A stretch of DNA of 10,205 nt from Rhodospirillales bacterium (GCA_015654725.1 JAATGI010000239.1:1-10205), one strand, 5' to 3'. Numbered from the stretch's first letter, positions 1-7,571 are shown. The notes: generated from the sequence alone by a model not told the origin. A program made the numbers and translations.

Positions 1-475
1 AATGCGTGTGGGCATGGAGATAGGCGCGCGCCGCCGGATCGGCCTTGGCGTATTTGATCTGCTCATAGACCGGGTCGCTATCGACCATGATGCGCACCGG
101 GCAGGCCATATGCTCGTCGCGCAACTTCACCGCGCCGCAAAGATTGATCAGCGCGTCGCTGTCGCGGTAAAGCGCGCGCACCGTCTCGCGCGACAGGCCG
201 TGATAGACATCGTTGATCGCATCCCAATAGGCCCAGCGCTCGCCCAGCCCGTAACGCTCCATCATCCGGCGCACATAGGCGACGTTGTAGGCGCAATCCA
301 TGGTGACGCTGTCGATGCGCGGGTCGTAGGGATTGGCGCCGTGATCCTCGATATACCAGGCTTCATAGCCGAGCCGCTCGAGGCCCAGGACATATTGCAT
401 CGCCTGCCAGGCGATGCCGGCCAGCGGCATCTGGCCGACGAAATGCAACACGATGATGCGGCGGCGCGCGGGCAT
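1..475 (-). CDS. Glycosyltransferase-like protein, N-terminal part (runs off the left edge)
   Basis: This frame is open from an ATG at 475 down to the window edge, giving 158 codons with no stop. An in-frame stop lies upstream at 539-541, so the start near 475 is reasonable, though I see no strong Shine-Dalgarno. The N-terminus begins with a hydrophobic strand (IIVLHFVG) and then reads PLAGIAWQAMQYVLGLERLGYEAW, followed by YIEDH. This is the start of a recognisable family of GT-B-like proteins annotated as glycosyltransferases or hypothetical proteins; members typically read 'GPLGGLAWHHLQYVLGLARLGH' followed by 'YFLED'. A second typical element, the DSDPVYEQIK stretch, lies around residues 135-145. 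The sugar donor and acceptor are unknown, and the catalytic C-terminal half is outside the window. It is divergent from fdxA, and the 174 bases between them must hold both promoters. I am confident that it is coding and fairly sure of the family; the function is inferred. Confidence 0.82.
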   Translation of the reverse strand, partial: MPARRRIIVLHFVGQMPLAGIAWQAMQYVLGLERLGYEAWYIEDHGANPYDPRIDSVTMDCAYNVAYVRRMMERYGLGERWAYWDAINDVYHGLSRETVRALYRDSDALINLCGAVKLRDEHMACPVRIMVDSDPVYEQIKYAKADPAARAYLHAHTH

Positions 476-582
476 GGCGGTCTCTGGGCGGTCTCTGGCG
501 GTTCGACTTCCAGGAGAGAACGGCGAGTCTAACCGTCGTCATCCCGCGGCAAAAGCGCCGCAAAGCCACAAAAGCCCTAGGG

Positions 583-611
583 TTGAACGGTGCGAAAACG
601 CATGCTAGCTA
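583..611 (+). promoter_or_regulatory. Weak candidate promoter for fdxA
   Basis: TTGAAC (583-588) resembles a sigma-70 -35 box in five of six positions. It is followed after 17 bases by TAGCTA (606-611), a poor -10 box. An 8-base palindrome, CCCTAGGG, lies just upstream at 575-582. The placement about 40 bases before the fdxA start is sensible, but the -10 match is weak and this is only a suggestion. Confidence 0.25.
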
Positions 612-649
612 ACTCGGGGCAGCTCAGAAGCAACGGAATTTCCGACGCC

Positions 650-985
650 ATGACTTACATCGTCAACGACGCCTGCATTAAGTGCAAATACATGGACTGC
701 GTCGAGGTTTGCCCGGTCGACTGCTTCTATGAAGGCGAGAATATGCTCGTCATCCACCCCGACGAATGCATCGATTGCGGGGTGTGCGAGCCGGAATGCC
801 CGGTCGAGGCGATCGTCCCGGACAGCGAGCCGACGGCGGAAAAATGGGTCGAGATGAACCGGCAATATGCCGCCGCCTGGCCCAATATCACCCGCAAGGG
901 CCAGGCGCCGGCGGACGCGGACGCCTGGAAGGACATACCCGATAAATTCGAGAAATATTTCGATCCGAACCCGCCAAAGCGTTAA
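650..985 (+). CDS. fdxA: Ferredoxin FdxA, 7Fe type ([3Fe-4S][4Fe-4S])
   Basis: This is a 111-residue soluble electron carrier of the Azotobacter ferredoxin I family. Counting the initiator Met, cysteines lie at 9, 12, 17, 21, 25, 40, 43, 46 and 50. This matches the Azotobacter FdI spacing with an offset of one. By that alignment C9, C17 and C50 bind the [3Fe-4S] cluster, and C21, C40, C43 and C46 bind the [4Fe-4S] cluster. The C-terminal half (EKWVEMNRQYAAAWPNI, then a WKDIPDKFEKYFDPNPP-like tail) is typical of the alphaproteobacterial FdxA extension. I chose the ATG at 650 because the conserved MTYIV N-terminus starts there; the open frame back to 590 has no family similarity. No strong Shine-Dalgarno is visible. 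carD follows in the same direction, an order I recall as common in alphaproteobacteria. The redox partner cannot be told from this sequence. Confidence 0.96.
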   Translation: MTYIVNDACIKCKYMDCVEVCPVDCFYEGENMLVIHPDECIDCGVCEPECPVEAIVPDSEPTAEKWVEMNRQYAAAWPNITRKGQAPADADAWKDIPDKFEKYFDPNPPKR

Positions 986-1007
986 TTTTCAATAGTTTGG
1001 CGGGCGG

Positions 1008-1024
1008 ATGCGCTTCCGGCGCAT
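1008..1024 (+). terminator. Small hairpin after fdxA (possible weak terminator)
   Basis: ATGCGC (1008-1013) pairs with GCGCAT (1019-1024) around a 5-base loop, TTCCG. It begins 22 bases after the fdxA stop. There is no T-run after the stem, so it is not a canonical intrinsic terminator; it may slow transcription, protect the 3' end, or mean nothing. Confidence 0.3.
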
Positions 1025-1091
1025 GGCTGCGGCCTGGAATTTCCCGCGAAATTGTGTTACATACGAATGTCGCGCGGGTCATCCGCGCCCT

Positions 1092-1111
1092 CCCGGTGAA
1101 AGGTGTCCGGG
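1092..1111 (+). other. Short inverted repeat in the carD leader
   Basis: CCCGG (1092-1096) can pair with CCGGG (1107-1111) around a 10-base loop. It lies roughly 100 bases before the carD start, in the 220-base fdxA-carD spacer. That spacer is otherwise without a recognisable gene. A possible but weak -10-like element (TACATA, 1058-1063) precedes it. Confidence 0.25.
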
Positions 1112-1205
1112 CATGCGCACCCGAACTCGCGAAACTCCCTTACGGATGAGTGGGTTAGGACAGAAGGTGCTCGTCCGCGATGGCGCCCCGGGCAAGCGAG
1201 GTGAT

Positions 1206-1703
1206 ATGGCGGAAAAGCGTGATTTTTCAAAGGGCGACCTGGTTGTCTATCCCACCCACGGTGTCGGCAAGATCGTCGGCATCGAGACCCAGGAGATCGC
1301 CGGCCATCGTTTGAGCCTATTCGTGGTGCTTTTCGACAAGGACCGCATGACGCTGCGCGTGCCGCTGGGCAAGGCCAAATTATCGGGCCTGCGCCGGCTT
1401 TCGACGCGCAAGGAAATGGACGCCGCCTTGACCCGCTTGAAGGGCCGCTCGCGCGTCAAGCGCACGATGTGGAGCCGGCGCGCCCAGGAATACGAGGCCA
1501 AGATCAATTCCGGCGATCCCGCTTCGATCGCCGAGGTGGTGCGCGACCTCTTCCGCAATGTCGGCCAGCCCGAGCAATCCTATAGCGAGCGGCAAATCTA
1601 CCAGGCCGCGATGGATCGCTTGGTGCGCGAATTCGCCGCCGTCGAGAAGATCGACGAAACCACGGCCACCAAGCGCCTCGAACAGATGTTGAGCGCCGCC
1701 TGA
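1206..1703 (+). CDS. carD: CarD-family transcriptional regulator
   Basis: This is a 165-residue cytoplasmic protein. The N-terminal CarD/TRCF-type RNA-polymerase-interaction domain is plain: residues about 7-70 contain GDLVVYPTHGVGKIVGIE, then an FVVLFDKDRMTLRVP segment. In the family this Tudor-like domain binds the RNA polymerase beta subunit. The C-terminal helical part (about residues 75-160) carries VKRTMWSRRAQEYEAKI, SIAEVVRDLFR, QSYSERQIYQAAMDR and AAVEKIDE, all hallmarks of alphaproteobacterial CarD. This part contacts DNA near the -10 region and stabilises open complexes, especially at rRNA promoters. I chose the ATG at 1206 because GAGG at 1198-1201 precedes it and the family N-terminus begins here; 66 codons upstream are open but show no family similarity. 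The gene lies 220 bases after fdxA and 76 bases before a phosphatase-like gene in the same direction. Confidence 0.95.
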   Translation: MAEKRDFSKGDLVVYPTHGVGKIVGIETQEIAGHRLSLFVVLFDKDRMTLRVPLGKAKLSGLRRLSTRKEMDAALTRLKGRSRVKRTMWSRRAQEYEAKINSGDPASIAEVVRDLFRNVGQPEQSYSERQIYQAAMDRLVREFAAVEKIDETTATKRLEQMLSAA

Positions 1704-1746
1704 GGGCCGCGCCATAACGGCGCCCCCGCAACGGGATCGATCGGCC

Positions 1747-1765
1747 GCGGCGGCGCTACCGCCGC
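1747..1765 (+). terminator. GC hairpin between carD and the phosphatase-like gene
   Basis: GCGGCGG (1747-1753) pairs perfectly with CCGCCGC (1759-1765) around the 5-base loop CGCTA. It lies 43 bases after the carD stop and 14 bases before the GTG start of the next gene. No T-run follows. It could be an attenuator, a structure hiding the weak initiation site of the next gene, or a by-product of GC-rich sequence. Confidence 0.35.
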
Positions 1766-1779
1766 CTTGCGATAGCGGC

Positions 1780-2565
1780 GTGTTCGCCACGCTGCGCCAA
1801 TGGCGGCGAGTCTGGGCGGTGGCGCCGATTCACGGCGAGGCCGAAAAACTCGGGCGCATTCTCGACGGCATCGCCCAGCGCCTCGAAGCAGGCGACAAGC
1901 TCGTGTTCCTCGGCAATTATCTCGGCTACGGCCCCGATGTCGGCGGCACGCTCGACCGGCTCCTCGCCGTCCGCCGCGGCTTTCTCTCGCAGCCGAACCA
2001 TTTTCTCGGCGATATCGCGTTACTGCGCGGCTGGCAGGAAGAGATGTGGCACAAGCTGTTGCAGATTCAGTTCGCCGCCGATCCGCGCGCGGTGCTGGCC
2101 TGGATGCTGGAGCATGGCTTGGCGGCGACGCTCGCCTCCTACGGCATCGAGGCGCGGCAGGCCGAAGCGGCCACCCGCGAAGGGGTGATGGCGATGACGC
2201 GCTGGACCGCGGCCTTGCGCGCCGCGATCGACGCCCGGCCCGGCCACCGCGCGCTTCTGGGCAGCCTCAAGCACGCCGCCGCCACCGATAACGGCAAGCT
2301 GTTGTTCGTCCATGCCGGCTTCGATCCGGGCAAACCCTTGGAATTGCAAGGCGACGTGTTGTGGTGGGGCGGCGCCGACATCCTCGATCGCGCCGAGCCG
2401 ATCCCCGGCTTCGAGCGCATCGTGCGCGGCTTCGACCGCCATCATGGCGGATTGACGCGCGGACCCTATGCGGTGTCGCTCGATGGCGGCGCCGGGTTCG
2501 GCGGGCCGCTCCTGGCCGCCTGCTTCGACCGCGACGGGTTGGCGGTCGAAACCCTGACGGCGTAG
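1780..2565 (+). CDS. PPP-type metallophosphatase homologue with a degenerate active site
   Basis: This 261-residue cytoplasmic protein follows the layout of bacterial Ser/Thr protein phosphatases and diadenosine-tetraphosphatase-like proteins, but the signature motifs are altered. GDIHG appears as A-P-I-H-G (residues 15-19). GDYxDRGP appears as G-N-Y-L-G-Y-G-P (45-52). RGNHE appears as R-G-W-Q-E (83-87). VHAG is intact (177-180). The late GHT region reads V-R-G-F-D (215-219). Of the usual ligands, H18 and H178 remain; the first Asp, the bridging Asp, the Asn-His pair and the last His are replaced. Ordinary metal-dependent phosphatase activity is therefore unlikely, and a binding or scaffold role is an inference. 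The GTG start at 1780 is weak, with no visible Shine-Dalgarno, but the aligned N-terminus (FATLRQWRRVWAVA) needs it. The gene follows carD by 76 bases and ends one base from the convergent livF-like gene. Confidence 0.82.
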   Translation: MFATLRQWRRVWAVAPIHGEAEKLGRILDGIAQRLEAGDKLVFLGNYLGYGPDVGGTLDRLLAVRRGFLSQPNHFLGDIALLRGWQEEMWHKLLQIQFAADPRAVLAWMLEHGLAATLASYGIEARQAEAATREGVMAMTRWTAALRAAIDARPGHRALLGSLKHAAATDNGKLLFVHAGFDPGKPLELQGDVLWWGGADILDRAEPIPGFERIVRGFDRHHGGLTRGPYAVSLDGGAGFGGPLLAACFDRDGLAVETLTA

Positions 2566-2566
2566 G

Positions 2567-3261
<695 letters not shown>

Positions 3262-3265
<4 letters not shown>

Positions 3266-5097
3266 GCCGCATGCACTCCGCCGAGATAAGCCTCTTGGAC
3301 GAAGCTGTTGCCCTGAATCTCGCGCGGCGTGCCCTCGGCCAAGACGCGGCCCTCGTGAAAGACCGTGATGCGCTCGGCGAGATCGAACACCGCGTCCATG
3401 TCATGCTCGACCAGCACCAAGGTGCGGCCCTTGCGGATGTTTCTCAAGAGCCGGATCGTTTCCACGCGCTCTTGCGGACTCATGCCCGCCAGCGGCTCGT
3501 CGAGCAGCAGCACGCTCGGCGCGGTGGCGAGCGCCAGCCCGATCTCGAGACGGCGCTTTTCGCCATAGGCGAGATCGGCCACGAGCACGTCGGCGCGCGC
3601 CGTCAAATCCAGCAGTGCCAGCGTCTCCTCGACATCGGCCTGAAGTCCCGGCACGCGATCGATGCTCTTCAAGAGATCGAGCCGGAACCGGCCGCGACAT
3701 TCCGCCAAGGCCGGGATCAGCAGATTCTCGCGCACGCTCGCCTTCGGGAACAGCTGATTGATCTGATAGCTCTTGGTCAGGCCGATCTGGCAGACCTCGG
3801 TGACGCCCTTACGCGTGATCTCGCTGCCGCGAAAGAAAATCTGACCTTGGCTCGGCGTCACCTCGCCGGTCAGCATCTTGAAAAAGGTGGTCTTGCCGGC
3901 GCCGTTCGGACCAATGATGCCGCGCAGCTCGCCGACGCCGACGGCGAAATTGACGTCGCTGTTCGCGGCCAGGCCCCCGTAATGTTTGCTCAACCCGCGC
4001 GCTTCGAGGATCGGCAAACCGGGCTCGGTCTCCGGGCGCGCCCGTCGCTTGGCCTGAAGCGACGCGGCGGCGGCGGTGCGGACGAACGCGACGCGAGCGG
4101 CGGGCACGCGGCCGAAACGGCGCGCGAGGTCGGCGATGCCGCCGACGATGCCGCGGCGCAGCAAGCACACCAACAGGACGAAAATCAGGCCCAGCCCCAG
4201 CCGCCATGCCGCGCCCAGCCCGAGGCCATATTGCAGAAAGTCGTGTCCGAACAACCACACCGCCGCGCCGATCGTCGGACCGATCAGCGTGCCGGTGCCG
4301 CCGATCACGGTCTGCATGACCAACTGGCCCGAGGTGTCGAAGGTGAAGGCCTCGGGCGGCATATAGCCTTGCAGGACGCCCAGCAGGCCGCCCGCCAGGC
4401 CGGCATAGGCGGCGGCGATGGTGAAGGCGGTGAGCTTGTAGGCGTGGATGGCGTGGCCGACCGCCGCGGCGCGCAATGGATTGTCGCGGATCGCGCTGAG
4501 GATATGGCCGACCGGCGAACGCGCGATCCGGCGCGCGATAAAAAAGCCGATCAAGAAGATTGCCGCCAGGAACCAGTACATCGACCAACCGAGGCCGATC
4601 TTGATGGCGACGAAGCCGAGATCGAGACTCGGGGTGGGCACCCCCGGCAGGCCGTTTTCGCCGCCGGTCCAGGCCGAGAGCGGATTGTTTTCGAGAAAGA
4701 AAAAGGTCTCGGCGATCGCGACCGTGATCATCGCGAAATAAATTCCCGTGCGCCGCAGCGCGATCAGCCCGACCACCACGCCGACCGCCGCCGCGCCGAG
4801 GGTGCCGAGCGCCAATGCCACCAGGACATTGCCGATCAGATTCGCGGTCAGGAGGTAGGCGGCGATGAATCCGCCGGCGCCGAAAAAGGCGGACTGGCCG
4901 AAGGACAACAAACCGGTAAAGCCGAACAAAAGATCGAACCCGAACCCAAACAGACCCCAGATCAGGATGCGGCCCAGGATATCCGAATCGACGCTGACCA
5001 GCGGCGCGACCGACGGCGCGACGGCAAGGACGATAACGGCGATCGCTTCGGGCAGCCAGGAACGCCGCGACAGGGCGCCGACAAAGCCGGCGCTCAT
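3262..5097 (-). CDS. Fused LivM-type permease and LivG-type ATPase of a HAAT-family importer
   Basis: This 611-residue protein joins two transporter subunits normally made separately. Residues about 1-320 are a LivM-like inner-membrane permease with many hydrophobic helices, the family motif LLSFGQSAFFGAGGF (63-77), a cytoplasmic coupling loop around AIRDNPLRAAAVG (202-214), and VIGGTGTLIGP (264-274). A basic, Ala/Arg-rich linker of about 40 residues (roughly 320-360) follows. Residues about 361-611 form a LivG-like ATPase: Walker A G-P-N-G-A-G-K-T (396-403), Q-loop near KSYQINQLF (442-450), an atypical signature LAYGEKRRLEIG (509-520), Walker B VLLLDEP (529-535) and switch His565. The reading frame is continuous. 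The start overlaps the livH stop by four bases, with AGGG at 5104-5107 as a likely ribosome site, and the stop overlaps the livF start by four bases. Fusions of this kind are known in some HAAT operons. The substrate is not known. Confidence 0.93.
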
Positions 5098-5969
5098 TCG
5101 CGGCCCTGAACGCCCAAGAGACCTTGCGGACGCAGCACCAGCACCGTCGTCATGATGACGAACAGCATCACCTCGGAATAGGCCGGATCGACCATCGAGG
5201 TCAGGCTGAGAATCTCGCCCGCCAACAGGCCGCCGACCACCGCGCCGGAAAACGAACCGACACCGCCGATGACCACGACGACGAAGGTCTGGACCAGGAT
5301 GTTTTCGCCCATGTCGGGCGTCAGCGAGACCACCGGCGCGTTGATGATGCCGGCATAGCCGGCCGCCATGGCGCCGATGCCGAAGACCAAGAGAAAGACG
5401 CGATAAACATTGATGCCCAGCATGTTGACCATGAGCGCGTCTTCGATACCGGCCCGTACCACCATGCCGATCCGGGTGCGGTACAGCACGATGTAAAGCG
5501 CCGCCAACGTCGCCGCGGCGATGCCCAGCACCGCGATGCGATAGGTCGGATAGATCATGAAGCCCAAGGGCGTGACGCCGGCCGCCCAGGCCGGCGGCGG
5601 CACCGTTTTCGACAGATTGCCGAAAGCCGCCCGGACCAGCTCGACGATCACGATGCCGATGCCGAAGGTCACCAGAATCTGATCTTCCGCCGGCCGGTTA
5701 TAGAAATAGCGGATGATGCCGCGCTCCAGCGCGAACCCGACCACCATGACGAAAAAGGCGCCGGCGACAACCGCGATCAGGAAGGAGTCGGTTTCCTCAT
5801 AGGCGACATAGCCGGCATAGCCGCCCAGCATGAACAAGGCGCCGTGCGCGAGGTTGAGCACGCCTAATGTGCCGTAAATGATCGTCAGCCCCGCGCTGAT
5901 CAGGGCCAGGAGCGATCCCAGCGCCAGACCATTTAAGAGCTGCGAATAGAAATTCGGCCATGTCAGCAT
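5094..5969 (-). CDS. livH: Branched-chain-amino-acid-type ABC transporter permease, LivH-like
   Basis: This is a 291-residue integral inner-membrane protein, the usual LivH length, and one of the two channel-forming subunits of a HAAT-family importer. The N-terminal signature GTLGVLNLAHGALFMLGGY (33-51) is diagnostic. RTRIGMVVRAGIEDALMVNMLGI (164-186) is the cytoplasmic coupling loop that contacts the ATPases. VVIGGVGSFSGAVVGGLLAGE (232-252) is the conserved C-terminal motif, and the protein ends with LRPQGLLG. GAGGG at 5975-5979, five bases before the ATG, is a good ribosome-binding site and supports this start. It follows the binding-protein gene by 27 bases and overlaps the next gene by four bases. 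Together with the fused permease-ATPase it would form the heterodimeric channel. Confidence 0.95.
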   Translation of the reverse strand: MLTWPNFYSQLLNGLALGSLLALISAGLTIIYGTLGVLNLAHGALFMLGGYAGYVAYEETDSFLIAVVAGAFFVMVVGFALERGIIRYFYNRPAEDQILVTFGIGIVIVELVRAAFGNLSKTVPPPAWAAGVTPLGFMIYPTYRIAVLGIAAATLAALYIVLYRTRIGMVVRAGIEDALMVNMLGINVYRVFLLVFGIGAMAAGYAGIINAPVVSLTPDMGENILVQTFVVVVIGGVGSFSGAVVGGLLAGEILSLTSMVDPAYSEVMLFVIMTTVLVLRPQGLLGVQGRE

Positions 5970-5996
5970 GCTCGCCCTCGCGGCATCGGCGTCGGC

Positions 5997-7337
5997 TCAG
6001 GTGTAATCGCCGAGCTGGCAACCGAAGGCGTCCGGCGCTTGCATCAACGGCGCGCCGGGAACGACGTCGAGGACTTCCCAGAAATCCTCCGGGTTCTTCA
6101 TATCGCCGGGCGCCTTGCCGCGCACGATGACCACGGGCCGCACGAGCTGATGATCGGCGGCGCGGAAATAGACATCGCCGACCACGGAGTCGTTGTGATT
6201 GCCGGCCTCGAGCGCCTTGATCACCGCCGGCGGATAGAAGGTGCCGGCGCGCTCGACGCCATCGGCCCACAGGGCGAACGACATGTAGGCATTCTCGGCG
6301 CCCCATTCCGGGCGGTAGCCATATTTCGCCTGGAACGAGTCGACGAACATCTTGGCCAGCGGGAACCGATCTTCGAGCGTCCACCAGAAATCCGTCGCGA
6401 CATAGACGCCTTCGGTCACGTCCGGTCCCAGCTCCTTGGCGAGAAACGGGATTTGATAGGGGAAAACCAGTTTCATCTTCGACAGCACGCCGAACTGCTT
6501 CGCCTGCTGCGTCGACAGCACCGCGTCATGGCCCCAATTGACGTTGATTAGAACGTCGGCGCCGGAATTGGCGACGTTGAGGACATAGGAGCTGAAATCC
6601 GGAGCGCCCAGCGGCGAAACCTGATTGGTTACCGTGGTCCAGCCACCGTTGGCGGTGAGAAAATCCTCCATCGCCTTTTGAGTGGTGTGGCCGTAGGTAT
6701 AGTCGGGCGTCATATAGGCGGCCTTCTTGTTTTTACCGTAGACCTTGAGCAGCACCGGGCCGAGCGCGGCGGCGGCCGTTTGGGCGTAGAAGTTCTGGCG
6801 GAAGCCGTAGCGCACGCAGTCCTTCCCCGTCGTGTCGTTGGAGCCGGAAATAGCGGTGAAATAGAGCACATGTTCGCGCTGCGCGAAGTGGTTCAGCGCC
6901 ACCGCGACCGCGCTCGAGGTCGAGCCGGTCATGAGCACGACCTTGTTCTCGTTGATGAAGCGCGTCTGCGCCTCCACCGCCTGGTTGGGCTTGGCGGCGG
7001 AATCGGCGACGACGTATTTCACTTCCTTGCCGAGCACGCCCTTCGTTGTCTTGGGCGAGATCTTGCGGAGCAGCGGGTCGCCGCCATTGATGTGATCGAC
7101 CGCGAGCATCATCCCCTTGAGTTCGTCCTCGCCCGACGCGGCGTAGGTGCCCGTGCGCGGCACGGTGATGCCGATGAAAACAGAATCGCCCGCCGAACCC
7201 GCCGGCCAGGTGCCGATCGCGGGCATGTCGTCGGCGAAGGCAAGGCGCGGCAACGCGGCCGACGCCGCGATAGCGCCGCCGGCTTGCAAGACGCCGCGCC
7301 GAGTGACGCGGCTGAATTTCTTCTGCTCTACGGTCAT
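5997..7337 (-). CDS. Periplasmic substrate-binding protein of a HAAT-family ABC importer, Tat-exported
   Basis: This is a 446-residue type-1 periplasmic binding protein (LivJ/LivK-like fold), somewhat longer than classic LivJ. The N-terminus carries a twin-arginine motif T-R-R-G-V-L-Q (12-18), an Ala-rich stretch and a likely cleavage site after AFA (33-35), so export by Tat in folded form is expected. Family features are the start of the mature domain (VFIGITVPRTGTYAASGEDELKG in outline), a ligand-loop-like GSTSS (138-142), PDYTYGH (211-217) and the C-terminal DHQLVRPVVIV region. Cys174 and Cys440 are the only cysteines and could form a disulfide. An excellent Shine-Dalgarno (AGGGAG, 7345-7350) lies seven bases before the ATG. 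This is the first gene of the importer operon and sets its specificity. Amino acids, amides, urea and other small carboxylates are all possible ligands in the family; the sequence does not decide. Confidence 0.93.
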   Translation of the reverse strand: MTVEQKKFSRVTRRGVLQAGGAIAASAALPRLAFADDMPAIGTWPAGSAGDSVFIGITVPRTGTYAASGEDELKGMMLAVDHINGGDPLLRKISPKTTKGVLGKEVKYVVADSAAKPNQAVEAQTRFINENKVVLMTGSTSSAVAVALNHFAQREHVLYFTAISGSNDTTGKDCVRYGFRQNFYAQTAAAALGPVLLKVYGKNKKAAYMTPDYTYGHTTQKAMEDFLTANGGWTTVTNQVSPLGAPDFSSYVLNVANSGADVLINVNWGHDAVLSTQQAKQFGVLSKMKLVFPYQIPFLAKELGPDVTEGVYVATDFWWTLEDRFPLAKMFVDSFQAKYGYRPEWGAENAYMSFALWADGVERAGTFYPPAVIKALEAGNHNDSVVGDVYFRAADHQLVRPVVIVRGKAPGDMKNPEDFWEVLDVVPGAPLMQAPDAFGCQLGDYT

Positions 7338-7344
7338 AACGTCT

Positions 7345-7350
7345 CTCCCT
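7345..7350 (-). promoter_or_regulatory. Shine-Dalgarno of the binding-protein gene
   Basis: The minus strand reads AGGGAG here, seven bases upstream of the ATG at 7337. It fixes the start of the Tat-exported binding protein and fits strong translation of the first gene of the operon. Confidence 0.7.
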
Positions 7351-7395
7351 ATCGGTTCCGTTTTTTCCCCGTCCGTCGCCGAATTTTTTCCAACC

Positions 7396-7427
7396 GTTAG
7401 CAGCGAGGACGGGCACGCTCCGCTAAC
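7396..7427. repeat. Dyad symmetry in the importer leader
   Basis: GTTAGC (7396-7401) and GCTAAC (7422-7427) are perfect inverted copies. Inside them AGCG (7402-7405) and CGCT (7416-7419) also pair, leaving a 2-base bulge (7420-7421) and a 10-base loop (7406-7415). It lies 59 to 90 bases before the importer start. It may be an operator for a regulator encoded elsewhere or a leader RNA hairpin. There is no direct evidence for either role. Confidence 0.45.
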
Positions 7428-7528
7428 TGAATTTTGACATTAAGCGGCCCCGTAGTTCTCCGCAACATCGTCGCGAGCGCGCCAAATTCGCCGCCCGGGC
7501 CTAACCCCGGCGCCGATCGGGGACCGTG

Positions 7529-7546
7529 GGCCGGCGGAAGCCGGCC
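7529..7546. terminator. Perfect 7-bp GC hairpin between the hydrolase gene and the importer operon
   Basis: GGCCGGC (7529-7535) pairs with GCCGGCC (7540-7546) around a 4-base loop that reads GGAA on the plus strand and TTCC on the minus strand. It lies about 50 to 70 bases past the end of the hydrolase gene, where a terminator is expected, but no T-run follows on the minus strand. A factor-assisted stop or 3'-end protection is possible. Confidence 0.4.
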
Positions 7547-7571
7547 GCGAAGATCGCGTCCATCGGCGGAG

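Noticed and set aside
2..532. A plus-strand open frame across the left edge
   Set aside because: It is antisense to the glycosyltransferase-like frame, which shows family motifs; the plus-strand product shows none.
590..649. A 20-codon N-terminal extension of fdxA
   Set aside because: The conserved FdxA N-terminus begins at the ATG at 650; the extension contains no family similarity.
1008..1205. A 66-codon N-terminal extension of carD
   Set aside because: CarD proteins of this group start just before the GDxVVYPxHGVG motif, and a ribosome site precedes the ATG at 1206. The upstream codons look like non-coding leader.
1800..2291. An alternative-frame ATG open frame inside the phosphatase-like gene
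   Set aside because: The product is Arg/Pro-rich with no motif. The frame starting at 1780 carries the recognisable IHG, VHAG and GP elements.
3970..4140. Possible frameshift artefact creating the LivM-LivG fusion at the linker
   Set aside because: The frame is continuous with no stop, and the linker is coding-like with GC-rich third positions. No start with a ribosome site is evident at the ATPase domain, so I treat the fusion as real while noting that it deserves read-level confirmation.
3271..5109. A 612-codon open frame on the plus strand, opposite the fused permease-ATPase gene
   Set aside because: Its translation is rich in Asp, Arg, His and Gln with no domain, and it mirrors the GC-rich third positions of the real minus-strand gene, which has complete ABC and LivM motifs.
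5124..5867. A 247-codon plus-strand open frame opposite livH
   Set aside because: Same shadow effect: low-complexity Asp/His/Arg/Gln composition with no motif, while the minus strand encodes a textbook LivH.
7434..7439. A perfect TTGACA -35 box on the plus strand
   Set aside because: No acceptable -10 box lies 16-18 bases downstream and no plus-strand gene follows; both flanking genes are on the minus strand.
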